19,874 bases of DNA from Pseudolysinimonas_A sp049651805 (lineage in GTDB: Bacteria > Actinomycetota > Actinomycetes > Actinomycetales > Microbacteriaceae), in NCBI RefSeq assembly GCF_049651805.1, contig NZ_JBASCU010000055.1, forward strand, positions 1-19,874, read 5' to 3'. Shown piece after piece: positions 1 through 5,331 of the stretch. How positions within the stretch are numbered: position 1 is the first letter of the stretch; the number at the start of each line of letters is the position of its first letter. The notes under the pieces were generated by a model. It was given only the letters and a program-made list of their open reading frames with translations. It searched no databases and was not told where the DNA came from. A program made the position numbers and the translations under genes.

Positions 1-732
1 GCCTTCGCGGTGCTCGACGCGGCGGCCGACGGCCTCCATGTCGCCCTCCGGGGCACGGCGACCCTCGCCGCCGGTGCCGAGACGCTCACCGGGCTCGGCG
101 CCGAGCCGTGGCTTGAGAGCGTCATCCCGGTCGCCTCGGTGGTGCGCCTCACCGTGCCCGGCGGGGAGTGGACGCTCACGCTCGCCGCGTCGACGTCCAC
201 CGTGACTCGATCCGACTCGGCGGAGGTGCCGCACATCACCGAGGTGCCCGACCACGAGGTCTCGCTCCCGTCGGGCGTCGCCGTCCCGGCGCGCGACGAC
301 GATCGCACGGTCGTCGTCGATGAGATCGCGCGTCTGCGTGCGCGCCGGTCGGGCGGCCTTGCTCCGCCACTGCTGGCGGCATCCGCGCCACCGCCGCCCC
401 GTCGGGCGCTGAGCCTGGAGCTGCCCGACGGCACCCGCGAGCCGCTCGACGGCGTGGTACTCGTCGGCCGCGCCCCCAGCGCTCCCGTCGACCAACCCGC
501 GAGCCGGTTGGTGCGGATCGCGGGCGACGGCGACGTCTCGCGAAACCACGTGCGGGTCTCGGTCGAGGGCGGTACCGTCGTCGTCACCGACCTCGGTTCG
601 CGCAACGGCACGATCGTGCGCATTCCCGGACGCCCGGCGCAGAAGCTGCGCGAGGGTGAACCCACGCCCGTGCTGGTGGACACGACCATCGACTTCGGTG
701 GGGGGCTGGAACTGAACGTGCGAGAAGACTGA
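1..732 (+). CDS. FHA-domain signalling protein (5' end outside window)
   Basis: The reading frame is open from base 1, so the true start probably lies upstream; a GTG at position 10 is the first internal start codon. Numbering from that GTG gives 240 residues. A beta-rich N-terminal part (about 1-95) is not recognised. A Pro/Ala-rich linker follows, then a canonical FHA domain at about 132-237. The phosphothreonine-binding signatures are complete: GR at 153-154, SRNH at 177-180 and GSRNGT at 196-201. FHA domains bind phosphothreonine peptides, usually made by Ser/Thr kinases. An acidic stretch with a threonine before three valines (DDDRTVVV, 96-103) precedes the linker and could be a phosphosite, which is inference only. 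The next gene starts 3 bases after the stop, so the two are probably cotranscribed. The FHA call is secure; the partner and pathway are not visible here. Confidence 0.88.
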   Translation, partial: AFAVLDAAADGLHVALRGTATLAAGAETLTGLGAEPWLESVIPVASVVRLTVPGGEWTLTLAASTSTVTRSDSAEVPHITEVPDHEVSLPSGVAVPARDDDRTVVVDEIARLRARRSGGLAPPLLAASAPPPPRRALSLELPDGTREPLDGVVLVGRAPSAPVDQPASRLVRIAGDGDVSRNHVRVSVEGGTVVVTDLGSRNGTIVRIPGRPAQKLREGEPTPVLVDTTIDFGGGLELNVRED

Positions 733-735
733 CTC

Positions 736-1455
736 GTGGCCGCGAAGCCCGCCTCCGTGCATCCGCCGCTCGTCGTGGAGTTCGCCGGCGAGCGGCACGA
801 AGTGCCTGCCGGCCGGGAGTTCGCGATCGGCCGCGACGGCGACCTGGTGATCGACGACAACCGCTACCTGCACCGCCGGTTCCTCACCCTCACGGTCGAG
901 AACGGCCTCTGGTGGCTCACCAACGTCGGGTCGCGCATCGCCGCAACCGTCACCGACGGCACCGGGCGGGTGCATGCGCGCCTGGCCCCCGGTGCCCGGC
1001 TTCCGGTCGTGTTCGATCGCCTTCACGTGCTCTTCGGGGCGGGGTCGACCAGCTACGACTTGACGCTGCACTCCTCGGGCGGATTCGCGGTCGACCCGGG
1101 GCCGCCGGCATCGGCCGTCGGTGACGCGACGATCGGCAACGTGCCGCTCAGCCCGTCGCAGCGGCTGCTCGTCGTCGCCCTCGCCGAGAACGTGCTGCGC
1201 CAGACCGAGTCGGGGCGGGGCGAGATCCCCAGTTCGGCGGATGCCGCATCCCGCCTCGGTTGGACGCTCACCGCCTTCACCCGCAAGCTCGACACCGTCT
1301 GCGGAAAACTGGAACGCGAGGGCGTCACCGGGCTGCGCGGCGGGCGCGGCAAACTCGCCACCAACCGGCGGATGCGGCTCGTCGAGCATGCCGTCGCGAC
1401 CCGGCTCGTCACCCGCGAGGATCTGACGCTGCTCGAGGCGTATCCGCTGCGCTGA
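736..1455 (+). CDS. FHA-like domain / C-terminal helix-turn-helix protein (paralogue of 4476-5174)
   Basis: This is a 239-residue protein with a GTG start 3 bases after the upstream FHA gene. Residues about 12-115 resemble an FHA fold: IGRDGDLVIDDN aligns with the first FHA strands. The SRxH signature is replaced by LHRRF and the GSxNGT signature by VGSRIA, so phosphothreonine binding is doubtful. Residues about 138-212 look like a winged helix: SSADAASRLGW then TAFTRKLDTVCGKLE as a possible recognition helix, and GLRGGRGKLATNRR as a basic wing. It shares both parts with the protein at 4476-5174, including LVIDDN, RLGW and GLRGGRG. A likely role is a DNA-binding or adaptor protein linked to the neighbouring FHA and two-component genes; this is inferred from layout. 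Its last 47 bases overlap the 3' end of the convergent gene. I do not recognise a named family. Confidence 0.82.
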   Translation: MAAKPASVHPPLVVEFAGERHEVPAGREFAIGRDGDLVIDDNRYLHRRFLTLTVENGLWWLTNVGSRIAATVTDGTGRVHARLAPGARLPVVFDRLHVLFGAGSTSYDLTLHSSGGFAVDPGPPASAVGDATIGNVPLSPSQRLLVVALAENVLRQTESGRGEIPSSADAASRLGWTLTAFTRKLDTVCGKLEREGVTGLRGGRGKLATNRRMRLVEHAVATRLVTREDLTLLEAYPLR

Positions 1456-2449
1456 AGGTCGACGCGTCGCCGTCGGCCGTGGCGAAGGTGACGACCGGCT
1501 GTCCCGCCGACGCGGTGAGCCGCACGGTGACCTCGTTCGCGCGTTGCTGCGCGAGTCGGTCGGCGACCCAGGCTCGCGCCGCGGCGATGAAGTGACTGTC
1601 GACAGCGACCGATCCGTCGCGCGGCAGGTCGTCGAGCACGGCCACGCTGGCCCCCGCGCTGCGCGCGGCGCGCAGTGCCTCGGTCAGCTCGCCGTCGTCG
1701 GCGAGGGAACGGCCCCGGATGCTGTCGCGCAGCTGTGCCTCGATCAGCGCGTGTTGTTTTCGGGCAGCCGCGGACCGGCCACCAGCCGCGATCTCGGCGA
1801 GGGCCGGGCCGGCGATAAGGCTCACGCGATGCAATTCCCGCGCCCGTTCGGCGGCGGTGGTCTCTCGAACCTGTTCGTCCCGAACCCGCCGTCGATCCGC
1901 CTCCTGGAATTCGAAGATCTGGCGGGCGGTGCGACGCAGCCAGAGAGCGAAGAAGGTTCCCGCGAAGTAGGTCGCGAGCTGCCGGTAGGTGAGGTCGACC
2001 CCGTGCCAGACATCGCCGGTCGTCGCCCAGGACCAGTGCACGGTGAGGGCCATCATGAGGAGCACGCCCATCGCCCCCCACCAAGCTCGACCGCGCAATG
2101 CGAGCATGAAGAGCAGGAAGGTGTTCGAGCCGAAGCTCCACGACGTCCAGCCCGGCCAGCCGGTGGGGGAGAGATTCCAGATGATGGCGACCGTCGAGAA
2201 CGCGACGACGCCGAGGATGGCGACGACCAGTGGCCAGCGCAGCGGGTAGCGACCCGGCAGCACCACGACGACGGCGGCCACGAGGGTGAGCACGAACGCG
2301 ATCCAGCCCTCGATCGTGCGCATCGGAGCACCGCCCGAGAGGGTGACAAGGATGATGTGCGTCATCCAGAACAGGCCGGCCATCGCCCAGGCGCCGGGCC
2401 CGGTCAGGCCGAGCAGGCGGGGGACATCCGGTCCCGCTACGGTCGTCAT
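1409..2449 (-). CDS. Membrane sensor protein, degenerate histidine-kinase-like
   Basis: This 346-residue protein starts at an ATG that overlaps the stop of the upstream kinase (ATGA), so it is translationally coupled. About five or six hydrophobic segments fill residues 18-171. A coiled, charged stretch follows (about 175-206). The sequence ERARELH at 201-207 matches the start of a HisKA_3-type H-box, but the acidic residue normally after His is Arg208. No N-box and no DxGxG box are present where an ATPase domain should follow; about 265-325 looks like a worn remnant ending in short beta strands. It may therefore sense a signal or partner the adjacent kinase without phosphorylating by itself. 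It is the third gene of the response regulator-kinase operon. Its 3' end overlaps the convergent FHA-like/HTH gene by 47 bases. The membrane call is firm; the pseudokinase reading is moderate. Confidence 0.78.
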   Translation of the reverse strand: MTTVAGPDVPRLLGLTGPGAWAMAGLFWMTHIILVTLSGGAPMRTIEGWIAFVLTLVAAVVVVLPGRYPLRWPLVVAILGVVAFSTVAIIWNLSPTGWPGWTSWSFGSNTFLLFMLALRGRAWWGAMGVLLMMALTVHWSWATTGDVWHGVDLTYRQLATYFAGTFFALWLRRTARQIFEFQEADRRRVRDEQVRETTAAERARELHRVSLIAGPALAEIAAGGRSAAARKQHALIEAQLRDSIRGRSLADDGELTEALRAARSAGASVAVLDDLPRDGSVAVDSHFIAAARAWVADRLAQQRANEVTVRLTASAGQPVVTFATADGDASTFSAADTPRAASDPRG

Positions 2450-3657
2450 GCCGCCCGCCAGGTGAGCGCTACCCGCGTGCCGAGCCCGGGCCGGGAGACC
2501 ACGACGGCGTCGCCGCCCGACAGCGACCTCATCCGATCGAGGATGCTGACGGCGAGCCCGAGTCGCGCTGGGTTGACCGCGGCGACGTCGAAGCCGGGTC
2601 CGTCATCGAGCACGCTCACCTCGACTGCGCGCGTCGTGACCCGGGCGTGAACGGCCCGGGACGCCGCAGCGGCGTGTCGCACGCTGTTTCGAAGCGCCTC
2701 GGCACACGCTTCGAGCATCGCGGTCGCGACCTCACTGGGAATGGGCTCGTTACGGCCGTCGTGTTCGTGGCTGAACCGCGCTGCGGGGGCTAGGTCCGTC
2801 GTCAACGCCTGGAGGCGCCACACCCACTCCTCGACGGCGATGGCGTCGGTCGATGGCGGTTCCTCTGCTTCGCGAAGCCGCGTGATCGCCCGGCGCGCCT
2901 CATCATCGGCCTGGCGAGCCCCCCGCGCCGAGGCCAACAGCGCCACGAGCACGCTGTCGTGGATGAGTCCCTCGATCCTGAATCGCTCGCGAGCCGCTGC
3001 CTCGGTCGCCGAAGCGACCCGGGTTTCCCGGACTGCTTGATCGGCGACCGCGTCGAGGGTGCGACCGGCCCGCGCGGTCGCTATCGCCAGGGCGGCGAAG
3101 ATGGCGTCGAAGAGCAGCGTGTAGACGGCATCCTGAAGCGCGATCTCGGCAAGCGACTCCGACGATGCCATGGCGCGATCGACGCCCAGGGCCACCACAG
3201 AGGCCGCGAGATAGATCCAGGCGACGACCGGCCGCCATGCGACCGCGGCCGCAGAGGTGCCGACTGCCGAGATCGAGAGCATCCACGGTGAGCCCTGCTC
3301 GGGCGGAACCGTGCCGCCGGCGGTCGTGATCGCGGGTACGAGCAGCAGGAGCCCGACGAGCTGGCTGGCTGCCGAGAGCGCGAGCAGGCCGCGCAGGACG
3401 CGCACCGGAAGGGCATAGGAGAGCAGGCCGGCCGCCAGCGGCGGCACGAAGATGCCGAACGCGAACGTCCACGTCCAGAGCGGCGAGAACGAGTCTTGTT
3501 GGGCTGCGAATGCGCCCAGAGCGAGCAGCCCGAAGACGGCTGTTCCAACTCCGAGCGCGAGCGCCATCGCGCGGGTGACCTGCTCCAGCGCCACGCCTTG
3601 TCCCGCTGTCTGGGCAGCACGCCGCGCTGGTGCGCGGCCAGGGGCGCTCACTCTCAC
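2446..3657 (-). CDS. Membrane histidine kinase of a NarL-type two-component system
   Basis: This kinase should autophosphorylate and pass the phosphate to the response regulator encoded just upstream. A GTG start at 3657 overlaps the regulator's stop (GTGA) and gives 403 residues; a GTG at 3651 is the alternative. Hydrophobic segments cover about 28-50, 62-83, 86-110, 126-160 and 176-194. The dimerisation region has the H-box around GLIHDSV with the phospho-acceptor His233. The ATPase domain shows an N-box with Asn324 (EALRNSVRHA), a DDGPGFD box at 351-357 and GLGTRVALTW at 391-400. No extracytoplasmic sensor domain of size is seen, so sensing is probably within the membrane. The frame is open upstream to 3921, but that part lies antisense-free inside the regulator gene and is not needed. 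Assignment as a kinase is secure; the signal is unknown. Confidence 0.9.
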   Translation of the reverse strand: MRVSAPGRAPARRAAQTAGQGVALEQVTRAMALALGVGTAVFGLLALGAFAAQQDSFSPLWTWTFAFGIFVPPLAAGLLSYALPVRVLRGLLALSAASQLVGLLLLVPAITTAGGTVPPEQGSPWMLSISAVGTSAAAVAWRPVVAWIYLAASVVALGVDRAMASSESLAEIALQDAVYTLLFDAIFAALAIATARAGRTLDAVADQAVRETRVASATEAAARERFRIEGLIHDSVLVALLASARGARQADDEARRAITRLREAEEPPSTDAIAVEEWVWRLQALTTDLAPAARFSHEHDGRNEPIPSEVATAMLEACAEALRNSVRHAAAASRAVHARVTTRAVEVSVLDDGPGFDVAAVNPARLGLAVSILDRMRSLSGGDAVVVSRPGLGTRVALTWRAA

Positions 3658-4301
3658 TGACCGGAGTCCGGGAGCGGCAGGAAGCCGTCTTCGATCGCCC
3701 GCTTGTACAGGTCGATCTTGGTGTCGGCGCTGCGGCCGATGCGGGCGTACTTGGTGCGGATCCGTCGTACATAGTCTTCGACGGTCGGCACCGCGATCTT
3801 CATCGTGGCGGCAACCGACTGCGCCTTCAGGCCCGTGGCGAACAGACGAAGCACCTGCTGCTCCTGAACGCTCAGCGCCGCGGCATCCAACCCGGGGTCG
3901 GAGTCGATCGCCGCCGCCCACTCGGTCGACATGACGGCGCGCCCGTCGGCTGCCTGACGAAGCGTCTCCACCAGGACCGCAACCGGGTCCGACTTGCGCA
4001 CGATCCCGAGGATGGGGGTGGTTGCGACAAGACGCAGCAGGTAGGGGCTCTCGCCTGAGGTGTAGGCGATCACCGCGGCGCCGCGCTCGACGAGGCGCTC
4101 GACGTTGCCGATCGGCGACGAACCGTCGGCGAGGCGGAGGTCGAGTACGACGAGCCCGGCCTCGGGGTGCTCGGCGATCAGCTCGTCGACGGTCGCGGCG
4201 ACGCCGGCGAAGGAGAGCTCGGGAATCTGGCTGATCGCTTCGCGCATGGCGAGCGCGATGATCTCGTGATCATCGATGAGGGCGACGCGGTTCGGGTCCA
4301 T
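3654..4301 (-). CDS. NarL/LuxR-family response regulator
   Basis: This is a 215-residue transcription factor with an N-terminal receiver and a C-terminal LuxR-type helix-turn-helix. Receiver residues are all present: Asp10 and Asp11, phospho-acceptor Asp54 in VVLDLRL, Thr81 and Lys103. The DNA-binding region spans about 141-205, with VQEQQVLRLFATG as the first helix and SVAATMKIAVPTVEDYVRRI as the helix-turn-helix core. It starts at ATG 4301 with an AGGGAA ribosome site 5 bases upstream. It is the first gene of the operon with the kinase (4-base overlap) and the degenerate kinase. A good sigma-70-type promoter lies about 80 bases upstream. It is divergent from the FHA-like/HTH gene at 4476, so the 174-base spacer may hold operators for both. 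Target genes are not known. Confidence 0.92.
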   Translation of the reverse strand: MDPNRVALIDDHEIIALAMREAISQIPELSFAGVAATVDELIAEHPEAGLVVLDLRLADGSSPIGNVERLVERGAAVIAYTSGESPYLLRLVATTPILGIVRKSDPVAVLVETLRQAADGRAVMSTEWAAAIDSDPGLDAAALSVQEQQVLRLFATGLKAQSVAATMKIAVPTVEDYVRRIRTKYARIGRSADTKIDLYKRAIEDGFLPLPDSGQ

Positions 4302-4382
4302 GCCATTCCCTGACGAGGATGGAGTGGTGGGGGTGGCCCCACGTTAGTGGTTCCGCGGCGGGCGTGCCGGGGATGACGGACC

Positions 4383-4411
4383 ATTACATACCCCCCCCGA
4401 ACGGGTGCCAA
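4383..4411 (-). promoter_or_regulatory. Candidate sigma-70-type promoter of the two-component operon, with a G8 tract in the spacer
   Basis: Read on the minus strand, TTGGCA (4411-4406) is followed 17 bases later by TGTAAT (4388-4383). Each box has five of six consensus bases and the spacing is optimal. The spacer contains eight consecutive G residues (C8 at 4391-4398 on the plus strand). The predicted transcript starts near 4376, leaving an untranslated leader of about 75 bases. A short inverted repeat, CCAC-N4-GTGG (4339-4350), lies between the promoter and the start codon and could be an operator, but it is weak. Confidence 0.6.
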
Positions 4412-4475
4412 GGAAAGTCGCGGCTTGGGTGCCCGGGGTGTTGGCCAAAAGGATGGGCACCGGAAGGGGACCCAC

Positions 4476-5174
4476 TTGCCACCTGCTCTGCGCGTCGAGT
4501 ATTGCGGAGAGTGGTACGATCTCCTTGCAGGAGAAATCCTCACCATCGGTCGCGCTGCGGATCTCGTTATCGATGACAACCCCGAACTCGATTCACTCCT
4601 GTTGGAGATCTTCCACGAGTCCGGGCTGTGGTGGATCGCCAGCACCGCCGCCGCTCGGGTCGTTCAGGTGAGCGACCCGAGCGGGCGGGTGTCGGCCACG
4701 CTCGAACCGGGCACCCGCGTGCCGGTCGTCTTCCACCCGGCCCACGTCGTCTTCTCGGCGGGTCGCACCACCTACGAATTCGCCGTGCACGGCGACTTGC
4801 CCTACTCTGCGTCGGCCACGTCCGCCGAATTGCGTCCGGCACGGGTCGACCTGCCTCGGCTCACGGCGGCGCAGAGACTGCTGCTCGTCGTCCTGTGCGA
4901 GCGCGCATTGCGGCATCCCGCGCGAGACCCCGGCGACTTCCCGACTTCGGCAGAGGCGGCGGCACGACTCGGCTGGAGCCTCACGGCGTTCAACCGCAAG
5001 CTCGACAACGTGTGCGACCGGCTCGACCGGGCCGGCGTCGCGGGGCTGCGCGGCGGGCGGGGCAACCTCGCGACCCGGCGCCGTACCCGGTTGGTCGAGT
5101 ACGCGCTCGCGGCGCGGCTCGTGACGGTGGAGGACCTTGCTCTGTTGGCCGAACCCGAAGATCTCTCTGCATAG
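4476..5174 (+). CDS. FHA-like domain / C-terminal helix-turn-helix protein (paralogue of 736-1455)
   Basis: I chose the TTG at 4476 because GGAAGGGGA (4462-4470) sits at good distance and because the predicted protein (232 residues) then begins like its paralogue; a longer frame from TTG 4425 lacks homology in its added part. Residues about 5-105 are FHA-like: LTIGRAADLVIDDN keeps the GR, but SRxH and GSxNGT signatures are absent. Residues about 128-205 form the helix-turn-helix part: TSAEAAARLGW, TAFNRKLDNVCDRL and GLRGGRGNLATRRR, which match the paralogue almost position by position. It is divergent from the response regulator gene and is followed by the leucine operon leader, so it is probably monocistronic. 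DNA binding and a link to the two-component system are inferred. No named family is recognised. Confidence 0.82.
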   Translation: MPPALRVEYCGEWYDLLAGEILTIGRAADLVIDDNPELDSLLLEIFHESGLWWIASTAAARVVQVSDPSGRVSATLEPGTRVPVVFHPAHVVFSAGRTTYEFAVHGDLPYSASATSAELRPARVDLPRLTAAQRLLLVVLCERALRHPARDPGDFPTSAEAAARLGWSLTAFNRKLDNVCDRLDRAGVAGLRGGRGNLATRRRTRLVEYALAARLVTVEDLALLAEPEDLSA

Positions 5175-5204
5175 ACCCTCCGATATCCGTCCGCCGACCG
5201 GTGC

Positions 5205-5210
5205 TACCCT
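5205..5210 (+). promoter_or_regulatory. -10 box of a leaderless promoter for the leu leader peptide
   Basis: TACCCT fits TANNNT and lies exactly 6 bases before the ATG at 5217, so transcription should begin at or next to that codon. No clear -35 box is seen. The same arrangement occurs before plsC, the EI24 gene, the DUF3515 gene, thiL, rsmD, recG and coaD in this window. Confidence 0.6.
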
Positions 5211-5216
5211 CTAGGG

Positions 5217-5258
5217 ATGCTCGTGCGGCTCCTCCTTCGTCGCCGCGACGAGGCCTAG
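5217..5258 (+). CDS. Leucine-rich leader peptide of the leuCD operon
   Basis: A 13-codon frame encodes MLVRLLLRRRDEA and then TAG. Four of its 13 residues are Leu, with three consecutive Leu codons (CTC CTC CTT, 5229-5237). It begins at the predicted transcription start, ends 73 bases before leuC, and overlaps a strong hairpin. A short frame rich in the end-product amino acid, followed by alternative RNA structures, is the hallmark of ribosome-mediated attenuation in amino-acid operons. The peptide itself probably has no function; ribosome stalling on the Leu codons when charged leucyl-tRNA is scarce would be the sensor. It is too short to be found by ordinary gene calling. Its existence as a translated frame is inferred from position and composition. 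Confidence 0.72.
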   Translation: MLVRLLLRRRDEA

Positions 5259-5319
5259 ACCCCGGCCTCCCTCGTCGCGGAGTCCGTGTGCGGGCCGATC
5301 TCGTTCGAGACCTGAAGGA
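5233..5319 (+). promoter_or_regulatory. Candidate leucine attenuator / translational switch in the leuC leader
   Basis: Four pairings are visible. Stem B pairs CCGCGACGAGG (5243-5253) with CCTCGTCGCGG (5270-5280), 11 perfect pairs. Stem A pairs GAGGCC (5250-5255) with GGCCTC (5264-5269) and is exclusive with B because both use 5250-5253. Stem C pairs TCTCG (5299-5303) with CGAGA (5306-5310). The long-range pairing joins TCCTTC (5233-5238), inside the Leu codons, to GAAGGA (5314-5319), the leuC Shine-Dalgarno sequence, and would enclose B and C. A ribosome stalled on the Leu codons would cover TCCTTC and free the leuC ribosome site. No U-run follows stem B, so translational control fits better than a classical terminator. 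The model is inference. Confidence 0.6.
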
Positions 5320-5331
5320 ACCGACATTCCC

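Noticed and set aside
3658..3921. N-terminal extension of the histidine kinase
   Set aside because: It lies within the response regulator gene on the same strand in another frame, and its composition is Arg-rich shadow sequence; the GTGA overlap at 3657 is a better start.
4425..4475. Longer N-terminus for the FHA-like/HTH protein from TTG 4425
   Set aside because: No ribosome site precedes it and the added residues do not match the paralogue; TTG 4476 has a good GGAAGGGGA site.
5243..5280. Simple Rho-independent terminator of the gene ending at 5174
   Set aside because: There is no T-run after the stem and the hairpin lies downstream of a new promoter and leader frame, so a leader-RNA role fits better.
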